Shown piece after piece: positions 25,653 through 38,050 of a DNA stretch of 64,000 nucleotides. Under the pieces are notes generated by a model. It was given only the letters and a program-made list of their open reading frames with translations, was not told where the DNA came from and did not search any database. Made by a program: the position numbers and the translations under genes. The DNA is from Spodoptera frugiperda. Its lineage: Eukaryota; Arthropoda; Insecta; Lepidoptera; Noctuidae. How positions within the stretch are numbered: the stretch's first letter is position 1; every line of letters starts with the position of its first letter. Location: assembly GCF_023101765.2 (NCBI RefSeq), contig NC_064238.1, positions 5,206,001 to 5,270,000 of the forward strand. Reading direction: 5' to 3'.

Positions 25653-28600
25653 GTACCTAATAAAACTTTTGAGTAATACACAGACAATTTCGAGAAAATC
25701 TGACTAAGATTTGCGTCCTTTATTACCTAGTAAGTATTGCACCACGTATACATAAGAATGACTCATTCACGTCCAAATCACTATTATAAATAACTAACTT
25801 CGTATATTTATTTTACGGACCTCTTAGCACCTTTCTACTTGACAAGTTCTATTCAAACAGTCTCTCAGTCCGGAAATGGTTCAACAGTTAATACTGCTTA
25901 ACTAATCGACTTTACTTAATACTCAAGTCGAGTTTAACTTAAGTATTGCGTATGTACTGGTTCTTCACAAGTTGCCTGTAACTTGAACGATTGGAGCCAT
26001 ATCCGTGACTTAGAATTATACTTGTTAACTGTCAATGACTTAATGATACGTGGAAAATAAAAGTTAGAGTTAATAAACGTTGGTATGTTAATACGGTATC
26101 ATGTCACCTGATGCTTGTGATGTGAGCGGTACTAGTATAAATGTATGTGATCTGCGTCACGTATGTACCTGTAACCTTTGTTTAAATTATGCAATAAAGC
26201 TAAGCTTGCACAAGATTATAGAATCTTGTCTATACAAACAGATACAACAATAAGAGACTAATGTATAAAATCAAATAATCCTAATTAGTCTCTTATTTTT
26301 TACCTTAAGCCTTCTGAAATCAAACAACTCATTCATACTTTAGGGGATTGATCCCAAAACCTCTAGCTTAGCAGTCTCACTTGAAATCAATTGGCTAAAA
26401 AGGCAGGTATAGAGGAACTAGTTAATAAAGTATATCTGTAATAATCTCACGTTCATATTAAAGGAACGTTGATTGCAGAGCGTATAAATAATGACACGGC
26501 ACTATCTCCAGCTAACGAAGGATAGAACGACTGTTTCCTGTACAGGATGTTAGAAACATTCGCTGCGATATTTATGCTGACACCCCCTGTATCTTCCTGA
26601 TGTTACATTCGCATTAATGATATCCTTGATTAAGTCAATAATTCATACATAATGTCTGAACATTATGTAAAGGGCTTACATTACCCTTTAATAATCAAAG
26701 GGGCATGGGGGACGTAATAAAATATTTTATTACGGTTTTGACGGTTTAGGTTTAAACGTACATTCCTAGTTTATCCAACAAACAAATAGTATAACGTATT
26801 TTTAGTTAGTTCGTGTTGTAGTCCGCCATACCGCCCTACTCTTTCCTCAGGTGTCAGTCAAAAGAGCTGACTAAAGAACTATTACACGTTTGACAAAGAC
26901 CGGACAGTAGCGCCCTCTGATAAACCTGAACCTTTTAAGTGCGATCAGAATCCCACCTACCAAATGGAAAGATTATAGCAAAGCCTCTTATGTAGGCAAT
27001 GCTCGTAGTAGTCATAGTTCAGCCGTGGAATGTCACGCGCTGTTGATGATGATAGTAGTCTACAATCTGACCTCAAACTGTCTTTCAATACAAATAATAG
27101 ACTTAGTATCAAAACGATCACCGCCCAACCTTCAGATGTCCTCAGGCATATCGCACTACAATTACCATCCAAACAAACACGCATTAGATACATAAACTGC
27201 ACATGAAAAACAAGTAACTTCGTACTAACGTTAAACAATTGATGACAGCAATAGAAATGATAAATGGCAGTTGTAATAACAGCGGTAACTACATCAAATC
27301 ACTAAGTAATAAAACATTGCGCTGGGTTACACAAGCGACGGTAATTTTGCGACGTAGATCGCGACCAAGCGCGCCGCTTGCGCACTTCCAAACATAGAGT
27401 AAGAAAACTTGTTGGAACTGCCAAGTAGGTATTTTAGTGGAATGTAAGCTTGGGTAAAAGTAATTTGTTAACCGGTTTATGAGTATGCACGGTGGCAAAA
27501 TTTATTAAATTGCTATGGCAGGTTTTTTACTGTTAAAGTGTTAAATAAAAAATATCATTGCTGCTACTGAGAAATAAGAAAATTTTAAATCCTCAAACAT
27601 TTCAACAGAGGGATAGGCAGTATTGCGAGACAGTCAAAGTATGTGAAACTTAGTAATTTTCTTGCTGTTTATGGTCTCATTAGTGTAGTCAATCAAACCA
27701 CATGGTGTGTTTGTATGTCCTCTTATGGTACCGCTTTCGTGGTGCCAAACTACAGGTACTTACTACGTATCCATTTACGTGAAAATATTTATGTAGTGGA
27801 CTAGTAGATGTATAAATTATTAACATTTATATAGGTATAAAACTTTAGGGACACCTATGTATGTACCTAAAGTTTTCGGAAGAAATATAGCAATTAGTTC
27901 TAATGACAATAAATTCTTTAACCCTAAATAAAAGAGTTAATTCTGCAGATTTCCAGTTTTATTCTTTGTCTGCCGGAGGCGCGGCAGGCGGCGAGGTGGG
28001 AGGCGGGAAGTGCGCGGGAGTGGAGCGAACCGCTGCGCTGTCACGGTCAAGGACAGTATTAGCTGCTTGCTACGGACACTATTATGATTACACTTGTCGT
28101 ACTGTTTCATACTACTGTTATGTGCACATGTTACGCACTTAATTTATTACCCACTTCGTACGTATTTTATGCAGAATTGTATTATGTATGTATAGGTAGG
28201 TACCGTCCAAATGATTTATGTTAATCTCCTTCGAATACCTTTATTAATGCTTGAGGCAAGAGTTATGGATATTACATTGTAAGAAAGCGTTGTTTTTTAT
28301 GACGGTTTTGATTTAAAAATATTTAAGTGTGACATCATACCTTTTTAATAATAAAAACAAAGTTTTCAATTTTCAATTTTCAGCGGTTATTTTATGGTAA
28401 CTTGCATTGGAATACGTGCACTATAGGCCAGTGCAGATACCTCTAATAAAGGTAAAAAGTAAAAGAAATTTATAGTAGAATGAAACCTATTGGAAATGGA
28501 AGAGAATATGCTAAAAATGGAAAAAAATAAAAATTCCACTCCATAGCGAATTTTAGGTGTTATTTTCCTGATCTTGTTTTCAACGTTCTCCTTCAAAAAT

Positions 28601-28883
28601 ATTTATAACGAAATTTTGTGAAAACGTGCCTTTATATGTACCAAATACATTGTATTTTTTTGGAATTGAAAAATTAATTTTTTTACCAATTATTGATTAA
28701 ATAAATTTTCAATCGAAAATTTAGGTTTCGTTTTGCGGTTTTCCTATTGATTACAATAATAATATAATTTCTGAGAACTTCACAAGGTAAATAGATATTT
28801 CTTTAGAATGTTACAGATATATATATCTATTACTATAATATGGTTAATAAATAATTAAATGCTTTTCCATTTAATATTGTCGT
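25653..28883. other. No gene; includes a GC-rich block at 27965-28050
   Basis: The block at 27965-28050 (GGCGCGGCAGGCGGCGAGGT...) stands out against AT-rich surroundings. It lies in a 79-codon frame rich in Gly and Ala with no domain; it might be a promoter or decayed repeat. A second less AT-rich segment at about 26940-27400 shows overlapping minus-strand frames (26957-27238, 27289-27498) without recognisable content. Confidence 0.35.
26249..26297. repeat. Perfect 14 bp hairpin
   Basis: AATAAGAGACTAAT at 26249-26262 pairs exactly with ATTAGTCTCTTATT at 26284-26297 across a 21 nt loop. May be a remnant of a small foldback element. Confidence 0.7.
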
Positions 28884-29206
28884 GGCAAAATCATCCAATC
28901 CAATTGGTACTGAGGCATTTGAGATGCTATCAATCGAGTTAATGTAGGTTATTGTGATGGCTCTTTAAGGCGCGCGCGGAACGCGATGCGCGGCATGCAC
29001 GGGTCTAGTTCTGTTCGGGCGGAAGCTACCTTGCTCGCCGTCTACAGACCCGTACTTACGGAGGCCAGAGTACTTTGCGCGATCCCCGACGCCCGGAGTA
29101 TCTCTCGCGAAGGCTGGGGGTGAGGATTGTTCCCTCACGTATCTGATTCGACATGTTTTTACCTTGAAGAGATTTCCTTAGGGTAAAACCATGTCGCAAT
29201 ATGATT
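28884..29206 (-). mobile_element. Long variant related to retroposon family A (5' region included)
   Basis: The left edge GGCAAAATCATCCAAT resembles the family A 3' end. From 28956 it carries GATGGCTCTTTAAGGCGCGC, also seen at the 5' side of the copies at 3639 and 55202, and then a GC-rich segment (CATGCACGGGTCTAGTTCTG, GAGTATCTCTCGCGAAGGCT, TTCCCTCACGTATCTGATTC, TCCTTAGGGTAAAACCATGT). The GC-rich part is further 5' sequence not represented in the shorter copies, so the parent element is longer than most insertions here. The central family A core is absent. Confidence 0.6.
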
Positions 29207-29217
29207 ATGTTGTATTA

Positions 29218-29448
29218 GAGGGGACCTTAAGAGGGCGAAATCATCCAATGGCTTCTCCCGCCTTGAGCGAAACGATTTTTCCTCTTAAAACCTCCCTCCC
29301 CCCACTTCCCGAACTCGGGGAGTGTCAGATCTCTTACTTACTAAAAACCACCCCGTCCCAACTTCTGTTTTTCCAGCCGGAGCCCCAGTAAACCCGCTAG
29401 GTAGTTCGCAGCTCCGGATCAGGCATCAGCCCTACTGGGCCCCATCTG
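29218..29448 (-). mobile_element. Retroposon family A, copy 4, probable duplicated target
   Basis: A minus-strand copy from the ATCATCCAATGGCTTCTCCC complement at the left to ACTGGGCCCCATCTG at the right, with an extra AT/CT-rich insertion (29275-29315) not found in the other copies. ATGTTGTATTA at 29207-29217 and ATGTTGAATAA at 29449-29459 match at 9 of 11 bases and are probably an aged target-site duplication. The copy lies immediately next to the related element at 28884-29206. The two short frames over it (29191-29391, 29397-29588) are not genes. Confidence 0.8.
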
Positions 29449-29459
29449 ATGTTGAATAA

Positions 29460-30782
29460 CTTGAAAGTGAGAAATACAATAGGAAGAAAGCCATCGTCAT
29501 CACCAACAGCCTGTATATATTCCACTGTTAAAAGGCCTATTTCACATGGATAAGAGGCGTCTTTAACAAGGATACAACATAGGAACATTATAATAAAGGT
29601 TTACTGAATTCAAGATGTCCTAGACATATTTATCAGGCTTCTTAATGAAATGAGGCTGTGATTTGACATTTATTCCAAGTGACGTCACGACGGTATCATT
29701 AAGTTCATTAACAAGGTAATATCAAGAACTGGAGGTAGGTTTGAATCATGTATCTAACAGGAAATGATATAACAGCTCAATCAAAGCTATTTATTGCACT
29801 AAGAAGCAATCATAGTAACCACTATGTATCGACCATTTTGTTTTATGAGCATTCAGCAGATAATTTGCAATAAATACCTAGTTCCACATAAATCTACTTG
29901 TAAATAATTATAGATGATTGTAGACATTTCAAATTAAGTCAATTCACTGATCACACTTCTGACTATCTAGTTGATTAGTGGTAGTAATTAATGTGACTGT
30001 ACAGTATGAGGTTCTTTCTATCGTATCATGTGTAGATTTTGAAAATTACTGGTCGAAATGAAGTGCCATATTTATTATGACTGTGTACTTGTTCCCCTGC
30101 GTATCTATTTAGGGAATAATCGTGATGCGGGCACGAATGCAATTGAATTTAGCTTTGCAGTTGTATTTTGAAACCACTCGATCTACGACTTAGGCGCTAG
30201 ACAACTAGTATGTTCCCGCAACACTCGTATTTAACGTCTTCAACCTTACAGTGTTACAGCAATAAATAATGGCTACATGTATCTGACCTGATTATACTTA
30301 AATAGCCAGGTCTAAAGTTGTGCTCATCTTGTAGCCCAACGGTAACCTAAGCAACTCCATAAAATATAGCCTTTTTACTACTTCGACGTACACGACTAGT
30401 GTGAAGAAACCGGCTTTACCTCAGGCTGTGACGGATAGAATTAACATTTGATGGTAATCATTACATAGCCACCTAGTATGGGAATCTTATAAGAATGAAT
30501 TGTTTTTATTCATACGAATCACGTTAACTGTTCTCTTGATTTTTTACGCCGCTGATTCACATCTCCGTAGTCAATGTTCTGAGTTTTTTCGGGGAATTAA
30601 TTACTATGCCACCTGCCTTCTTTGTTGTTGGATAATTACTGACTTGGATTTTGTATTCTGATCTTAATTGAAGTATCTCTCGGCTTTGTGTTCGGTACAA
30701 TAGATATTTGCTACTCTTCAGCGGTTGGTACTTGTTAAATGGATGGTAATTGCTTTTGATAATGTTAATTTTAAGAAGAATC
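29460..30782. other. No gene seen
   Basis: Ordinary-looking DNA without a repeat I recognise. The 75-codon minus-strand frame at 30557-30784 runs up to the adjacent MITE and has no domain. Confidence 0.5.
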
Positions 30783-30902
30783 AACCGTCATACTCAGAGT
30801 CATTTTATGGTTACTTATACCAGTCCTTTGCAATTGTTTTCGATACAAAATCGTTACTAAGGAATATTTTCAGTAACCATTAAATGTCTCTAGGTGCGGC
30901 AG
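30783..30902. mobile_element. MITE family D, copy 2
   Basis: The left end CGTCATACTCAGAGTCATTT and the inverted right end CTGCCGCACCTAGAGACATT pair imperfectly over about 30 bases; both continue ATGGTTACT. The interior has CAGTCCTTTGCAATTGTTTT and AAAATCGTTACTAAGGAATA. About 120 bp, with no coding capacity. Confidence 0.8.
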
Positions 30903-31846
30903 TAAGTCGTTCGTTTGTCTTCTTTAGTAATTTATCTATGACTACTCATAATATGAATTTATTTTAGACACGTTGCAGATAAATAGATAGTTAATGAACC
31001 GAAGGATGCATTAGTCTAATTCAATGTTGGATTATCTTAAATTAAACTCGGTAGCAAATAGTATCATCAATTTGTTCATGACTTTTCAATGAGCTGACCA
31101 CAAATTGGAGATTGGAAAACCACTGCAGGAAATAATCAATCCTAAATCAAGTCAATAACCTTTCATTGAAGCAATGAAAGGCGGTTCTTTCGATTTCCGT
31201 ACATTGTCGTATTGTTTTAAGAAATGGTTCGAGTCCATTTTTCGCTATAACTTTAAGTTTTGTCGACACTTTATTCAGTATTATAACGTACTGTTAAATA
31301 ATAATGAACTTTAACGAATAGTAAATAAATTCCTTTTTTAACCTAAGTTTTACTGTAATAGAAAACTGAGACTATAATTTTGAATATTGTTAAAGTTATT
31401 TTACTTAGATATTGGTACTACGTAGTATCGTGTCGGGTATTGTAAATCTTATATTGATATTTAATGCTTACGTTTTAATAAGTAATCTTTTTAAGCATTA
31501 CTTGAAAAATTCCAGGCAGGAATTATATTTAAGGTTCTATATTGAGTGATGAGTCTTGACGAAGGATCGCTCAATAATGTAAATGTAAAAATAACAAAAG
31601 CAGAGATTTATTGAGTAAACACGGAGCCTCAACAATGTTATTCCAATACCTTCAGCCAGTGTAGCAACAATATTATTCATTCGAAGTCATCAATTCGTGT
31701 CAGTTCATTTTGAAGTTGACTTAAAAGGTAAAGCTCATCTTTAATGGTCTCATTTGTTGTTGTATTAAATTGTATATGAATGCATTACGTTACGAAGATT
31801 ATTTTGTGGGTTTTAATTATGCATTTACAATGTTTAATGAATAACT
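30903..31846. other. No gene seen
   Basis: AT-rich DNA; a 10 bp perfect hairpin (CCTTTCATTG/CAATGAAAGG, 3 nt loop) lies at 31159-31181. Confidence 0.5.
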
Positions 31847-31901
31847 ATTAAAAAACAAGAGAACAAAAGTTAAAATCACTGTTGTTCTCTTGTTTTTTAA
31901 T
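31847..31901. repeat. Perfect 20 bp hairpin
   Basis: ATTAAAAAACAAGAGAACAA at 31847-31866 pairs exactly with its complement at 31882-31901 across a 15 nt loop. The perfect arms point to a recent or maintained palindrome. A second perfect hairpin lies 90 bases further on. Confidence 0.8.
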
Positions 31902-31993
31902 ATTTTTATATTCTGCAGATTATACAAAGCATTTATTTCATCTATCAATCACATCTACGACACATTTTGCCAGTGTATAATTCTATCATTTTT

Positions 31994-32038
31994 AAAATTA
32001 TAAACATTTAATCAAACTGCTTAAATGTTTATAATTTT
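31994..32038. repeat. Perfect 18 bp hairpin
   Basis: AAAATTATAAACATTTAA at 31994-32011 and its exact complement at 32021-32038 flank a 9 nt loop (TCAAACTGC). It is too AT-rich and short-looped to propose a microRNA. Confidence 0.8.
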
Positions 32039-32779
32039 TATTATTAAATTTCTTAAAAAATGTTGTTAGACATTGTTGAGCATATCAATAGATTCATCCC
32101 TAAAAGCAACCTTACCAAGTCCTTAAGACTCATTTATTTGTTCCGTATTTGGTATGATTCCCGAGTAATTTTTCGACAATGATTAATGTAGCAACATTTT
32201 CAGTATAATTTGAAATTCCTTATATTTACAAATGTGTTGCTCGAGATTATAAATACACAGTAATTAGGCGAGTACTGTGACCCCGTTTGGGTTGTGGAGA
32301 ATCGATGATAAAGGCTGGTCCAGCTGGGGTACAAACACTATCTGTCAGCAATCCATCAGTTCGTTTTTGTTGCCATTCAAGACACGTGTGTAGGCGTTAC
32401 AAACAGTTTCACACAATGGCCAACCTTGGGCTTGAAGTTCACTAATGGCAGTCGAGCACTTGATCCAAATTCGAACGGGCTTTTTCAACTTGTATAAGAA
32501 TTCATGGTTATTTATTGATCAGTAAGAATAAGTATTGTTAGCAGTTTCTTGTTTAGTTTATTGCGTTGTATTTTTTGCTGCTAAAATCAGCGTATATTTA
32601 GCACGCGATCTACTCGTATAGTTAGTTTGTTCTCTATTTATCTAGTTGTTGCCATCGAAACAATATTAACAATAGTATCTAAATTAAATTCGTTGGTTTT
32701 TTATTCGAAGTTATAAATACATCAATACCATTATGTATGGCTTGTCCACGCGATCTGTCGCAGTTGCCAAATGTAGATT
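32039..32779. other. No gene seen
   Basis: The segment 32270-32480 is less AT-rich and not obviously repetitive. It could be regulatory but carries no signal I can name. Confidence 0.4.
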
Positions 32780-32787
32780 TACTACCT

Positions 32788-32949
32788 TCAGAGCTGCGGA
32801 CTACCTAGCAGGTTTACCGGGGCTCTGGCTCGAAAAGCAGGAGTAGGAACTGTGTGGTTTTTAGTCAAAAAGGGTCTCGACACTCCCATTTGCCTCGCCC
32901 AAAGCAAGAGAAGTTATTGGATGATTTTCTCCCCTTACAAAAACAAGTG
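32788..32949 (+). mobile_element. Retroposon family A, copy 5, with 8 bp target-site duplication
   Basis: A plus-strand copy starting at TCAGAGCTGCGGACTACC and ending with TTATTGGATGATTTTCTCCC followed by an A-rich tail. TACTACCT at 32780-32787 is repeated at 32950-32957. It has the same 5' start point (GGAGCTGCGG) as copies 3 and 8. Confidence 0.85.
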
Positions 32950-32957
32950 TACTACCT

Positions 32958-35245
32958 ATTACAATCTTTAGTTTCGTCGTCGTCGTCATTGTTTCGTAGT
33001 AATCAAGCTATACGAGCTTGATCACTTTATGTCTTTACACCCATGAGAACAATTTACCTTACCTAGATTTATCTTACAGCCTAAAATATGGTTTTTGAAA
33101 CGGAGTAAGACGTGAGCTTGATCAACATAAAGACGAAATTAATAGTAGTAACAGTTAGCCAATTTGTATGTCGTAAAAATCTATCATGTTAACTCATAAC
33201 CTTTGTCGATAACATAAATTCATCTTCAGTTAACATACATTTTATGTAAGACTTTGCTACAATGTTTGTTATAGGTTTAATTCCGCTTAAACTAGCTAAG
33301 TATATGCCACAAAACATCAGTACATTGTATAAAACAAAGTCGTTGTTTGTTCCTACGATGATGATCCTGCTTATGATCCAAATCTATCCATCTAAATTTA
33401 TGCAATGGACATTGATGCGTTTTTTTTAATTTGAGTTATTCACACATATATTATAGAGGTATACACATATTCCGAATTTGATGCATACAAAAGCTAGTAA
33501 GTATAATTATAATTAATTCTTAAACAATGAAGTTCATAATTGCAAAATAAGTATAACAATATTATTGATACACAGGGTCGTTAATTTTTTAATACTGTTG
33601 AAGGTTCGTGGCGAAGACCGAAGATCGACTGAAGACTTGTTGATAACAGATCGGTATTCTAAAGAATAAAGTATAAACAGTAAGACACTTGTAAATGATA
33701 ACTAAAAATAGAGTAAGGTCAGGAAATGAAACAATTAATTCCACATTAAATTATATACAATTGTAAATTCATTATATTATTAGTGACTGCAAATAATACA
33801 ATTTTATCAGGTGTTTAAGAAAAGACAAATTATATTTGATCAGATTTTCTAGAACAATCCTTTGACATCTATAAATAAACTTATTTTTAATGTTTTTGTA
33901 AATACTATAATAAGTAAAATCAATATTACCGTTTTGGTGTCTTTCAAGGTAAATTCGTGTTGATAAATTGTATACTAACTTTGGTTCATGACTTCACTTG
34001 CTTTTAATTTATTTTTATCAAATTAATAAGGTCATCATTTCTATATGGTACCTATCTAATCAAATGAAAACAATCCGGAATATTTACAACATTTAGTCAA
34101 TAACACTATTTATATCTATATAATTATTATGTATATTTTTAACCTACATATTTCAATATTTTCTACACAATATGCAAGTAATAATGTAGTTAAATATACT
34201 TAAGAAAAGACGTCATTCCGCTGAAGGCTGCAATTGTTACATTTGAAAAAATAACTTAAAATAAATTCAAAGTTAATTTATTTAAAGTTGCTGTTCGTTT
34301 TATGAGTATTATGGGTAGATAAATGCGTGTAATTTGCACAGGTGCAATGTTTTGCTCGCGGCTCCTGGACTAAAGTATCTGTAGGCTAACGATTGACGAA
34401 CGAGCAGTCGTTTTCATTTACACTTACACATGTGCTCTTAATTGGCTTAAACTGTTGCTTATGCTAATTTACTTGATGACGTTGATCGAGTATATAGGTA
34501 TAGTCATTAGACATAGTGTCTGCGACGTATATTTTTTTTGTGTTATGTAATTATTTTGGGAAATTTGTGTCATTGGGTATATTTTATATTTAAACAAAAC
34601 TTAGACTTTACGTGACACAACTTCGTTTTGTTGTTTTAGTGGGAAAAATGGTTATAGAGGCTGATCAAGGGATCGCAAGGCATCGTATTATATGAATTTA
34701 AATATTCTGGTTAAGGTCTGGAGCTGACGTGCTTACTGTTATCTATTTACTGAAATAATATACTGAAAATTGTGAAATGTAGATGTTACAATAGTTGTTA
34801 TGCACTTATTCCTTTGATTTAATGTTTAAGTTACTGAGTTCAAAGCATAAAACAAGTTGGAGACTTAATGGAATACGTTTAGAAACATATTGAGTAACAA
34901 GTTATTATTAATTTTACTACCAATAACTAACACAGTAGTCAATTTCTAAGAGTATGCTAATTATAGCCACAAGAAATAATTCAACATAGTATTTAAATGA
35001 TACATCTGCTGCGCCTCTGGGTGTTTTAAACGTGTTAGTAATTAGCCGTTTGCTAGTTTATCATCGAGAAACAGTTGTCAAATAAAATATTCAAATTGAT
35101 TAATAATAACTGCTTGTGGGGTTGTATATTAGCTGGTAGCTTCGGATCCATTGTAAAGTGACATATATTATGTAGATGATACTAATGGTTTCGATAATAA
35201 ATCCATGTGTTAGTATGTATAGCTTACCCGTATTTGTCAAAAGTA
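32958..35245. other. No gene seen
   Basis: AT-rich. Near 33015-33145 the words GAGCTTGATCA and TTTATGTC/GACATAAA-like segments recur in direct and inverted order, probably a degraded palindrome. Nothing else stands out. Confidence 0.45.
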
Positions 35246-35393
35246 AAAGCCGCCTCAAAAGCAGGAGTAGGAACGGGGTAATTTTTAGTCAGTAAGTTTC
35301 TGACCTTCCCTCTCGTCTCGCTCAAGGCAAGAGAAGTCATGGGATGATTTTGCACCCTCAAGTCATGAGATGATTTTCCGCCCAGAGTTGCAG
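35246..35393 (+). mobile_element. Retroposon family A, copy 6, with duplicated 3' end
   Basis: Begins at AAAAGCCGCCTCAAAAGCAG (a 5'-truncated copy) and runs through GGAACGGGGTAATTTTTAGT to the 3' end. The terminal motif AGTCATGGGATGATTTT (35335-35351) is repeated as AGTCATGAGATGATTTT (35361-35377), so the 3' end exists twice, 26 bases apart. I see no target-site duplication. Confidence 0.75.
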
Positions 35394-36441
35394 TCGTCCA
35401 CTGCGTACCTTTACTAAAAATATGTCTGGTATAGCAGGATGTTTTCTTGTATCTCAGATTATGTATTTCATTTAATTAAACTCTATCTCTTGCAACTTAC
35501 AATGTAATTGTTTCACGGCAGATTATTTATTTTTATTGCACAAAACCACTTTGTAATAATTTCTTCTTTTACAGATGTACTGTATAACTCCTTTATCATA
35601 CTTATCTTAATTAAAATGAATAGTAATTACAGTTTAATCTTCTTTTAATTATATTAAGGAAATGTAAGATCAATTATGATATTTGCTTGCATGTTTTGTC
35701 TGTAACATAGTACAAAATATGTATGTCATTTATATTTAAAAATTATTATGTTGTTTTTAAAGAAGGTACATATTACTTGCTGCTATTGTTCAGCTGTAGC
35801 AATATTATTTAAGAATATTTGTATATGTTGTAGATACAATTAATTATATGAAAATACATTGTTTACATACTGTCATTATATGTTGTATTTCCTATATATT
35901 ATTATTTATTGTATTTTTAATTGAATAATAATATGGAGTTGGTGGAAAAGCATAAATATGTTATTTGTTATAATGTAATCAAATGATTATGTAATTCATG
36001 GATAATGCATAAATTCATAAAAGTCTATTTTCGATTGCAACATTTTCAGGGGTTTCGTTTCGTTTCGTTTTAATTCTTTATGTCAGGTGTAACTTATAAC
36101 AAAATTATTTATTGTATTGAAATACTTTAAACTTTTAAGTAGGTAACTTAAAAGTTTAAATTAGGTTGTTGAAAACAAGAAAAAAATGTGAATTACTTAA
36201 ATCATATTTTTTTTCAGGTGACAAGGTTCACAGTGTTTAACAAAATAATATTTAAATACTATTGTAATGCCGTAGTATTATGTATGTCAATCTAATTTCA
36301 GTGAAATAATCAAGCAAAGACCGAATAATTAACTTTGAAAAAAAAAAATCAGCACATTTGGAAATAGTTTGAAATTGGAAGTTTTGAAAAAAATGACCTT
36401 GAACATAATATAGGAAACAAAACGGCATATCTCTTCTGAAT
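35394..36441. other. No gene seen
   Basis: Very AT-rich; a GTTTC pentamer run lies near 36053-36069. A 14 bp perfect hairpin (TTAAACTTTTAAGT, 36127-36140, with its complement at 36146-36159) is embedded. Confidence 0.5.
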
Positions 36442-36580
36442 GAAGGCGGTCCGTTGGTCGTGTTGTAACGCGAACGCTAGGCCAAGGCCGTGTGACATAA
36501 CGCCTTACGTGTCGCGCCGTTAGCTGCGCGCGCGCACCGCTACGCCGACTTTAACGACGATCCGCACTTTTTATGCGTAT
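36442..36580. other. CpG-rich block of unknown nature
   Basis: About 140 bases dense in CG dinucleotides (GGCGGTCCGTTGG, GTGTCGCGCCGTTAGCTGCG, GCACCGCTACGCCGAC) within strongly AT-rich surroundings. No long frame crosses it and it matches no other repeat in the window. Candidates are a promoter or first exon, an enhancer, or a foreign insertion. Confidence 0.35.
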
Positions 36581-37262
36581 GCACTTACAGTTTATTTATT
36601 TTTATTTTAAACTTTATTTTATTTTATTAAGACGTTCACATTTTAATTGTTTTTGTGGCGATTTAATTGTAGAAATATTAAGTTCTCGTCGTTTATTTTA
36701 TGTTTATAACTTAATACGTGAGTATGTACAAACTTTAACAATTGTGTAATTAAATGTAAAATAAATAGAGACATTTTGTTCAGTATTTTCTTAACATCTG
36801 CGAGTATATAAATTTATTTAATTCAATTCAATTAAATGAAATGATATTTCAACTTAAGTGAAATGTCTCAGTTATTTATTTAAACTTTAGATTTTTGGTC
36901 GTAGTAAGTAAAATACCTAATACATCTCTTACAAGGATCCACTTACATGGTACATGGTGTGGCTTTTATTTTTAGCATCAATATGCCTTTTAATTGGTTC
37001 AATAACTGCTACACTGACCGGACCAAGTAGTTATCAAAGCAACAGCCTCTAGATCAATCGATTACAATCTATTTCCATTCCTAATCAGTACACTAACAAA
37101 TCTTCTGCACTAGATGTTGCGTGATGAGAATTCAAATCTTATCTCATACAATTAATGAGCGAGTAATAAATAGAAGGATTCCTAACTGTACGTGTGTTTC
37201 ATGAGATTAAGTACTCAGAAATACATTTGTCACCACTCCTACTCTTCCCGAGCGTTTTTTTT
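36581..37262. other. No gene seen
   Basis: AT-rich DNA; nothing recognised. Confidence 0.5.
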
Positions 37263-37430
37263 ATGGTGTAGCCGGTAAACGAACAGACGGATAACCTGAT
37301 GGGAAGCAATCGCCGCCGCCCATGGACACCCGAATCCCCAGAGGCGTTACAAGTGCGTTGCCGGCCTTTTGTGGGTTACGAGTTTAAGGGTTGTTGGGGC
37401 ATCGGGGATTGGGAAGGGGATAATTGGGTG
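37263..37430 (+). repeat. Repeat family B, copy 2 (5' half)
   Basis: ATGGTGTAGCCGGTAAACGA, GCAATCGCCGCCGCCCATGG, CCAGAGGCGTTACAAGTGCG, TTGCCGGCCTTTTG and GTTGTTGGGGCATCGGGGAT are present. The copy stops after GGGATAATTGGGTGAGGGG and lacks the GGCCGTGGTATCACTC 3' part seen at 16041-16243. Preceded by an eight-base T run. Confidence 0.75.
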
Positions 37431-37580
37431 AGGGGATATAAGGGATATATATTATAAGATTTGACTAAAAGATTACTTTTTTAACTGGACTGGGCAGCGT
37501 GATAATCCTATTCTGTTCGGACTGCGATCTTTTACCCCGCTTGCTAAGCCTGGAGATTATTGCCAACTCCTCTTTTGTAG

Positions 37581-37755
37581 AAGTCAAAAGTCAAAGTCAA
37601 AGCATTTATTTCAATTAATCCTAAATTAGGCACTTTTGAAACGTCAAATTGAATTGTCCGTCAGTCTGTCTGTCAGTGAAGCTAGGCGCTCGTTCCAAAG
37701 TGTTGCTTTGAATGGAGAAGAACGAGCAAGAAACTCCATCGTTACTCTTTTCAAA
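37581..37755. repeat. Dispersed lepidopteran repeat with (GTCAAA)n edge
   Basis: Begins with AAGTCAAAAGTCAAAGTCAA and CATTTATTTCAATTAATC, continues with ATTAGGCACTTTTGAAACGT, and ends with GAGAAGAACGAGCAAGAAAC and TCCATCGTTACTCTTTTC. I remember this combination (a GTCAAA-repeat edge, then AGAACGAGCAAGAAACTC) from moth and butterfly genomes, probably as the 3' end of a LINE. Single copy here. The 62-codon frame at 37712-37900 starts inside it and is not a gene. Confidence 0.55.
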
Positions 37756-38050
37756 AAATGTTTTTTACAATATCTCTGATACATTATTTGATCATTTACA
37801 TATTGTACTTAAATGTAGGAAAAGTGTAACGACAATACGACGTCAGAGGAGATCAATAATGACCCTGCAGTGGATTCTAACGGGAGGTCGAGTATTATGA
37901 CTCGGAAATAACTCAACTGAACAAACCCATAATTTAATTATGCGTCATTCACAAGTATTCTGATATTGGTATGCATTATCTTCCGTTTGCTGATCATAAC
38001 CTTAACCATTCCAGGAAGTTGATCCTGGTATACATAAATTTACATACCTA
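37756..38050. other. No gene seen
   Basis: Short unannotated stretch between two repeats. Confidence 0.5.
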
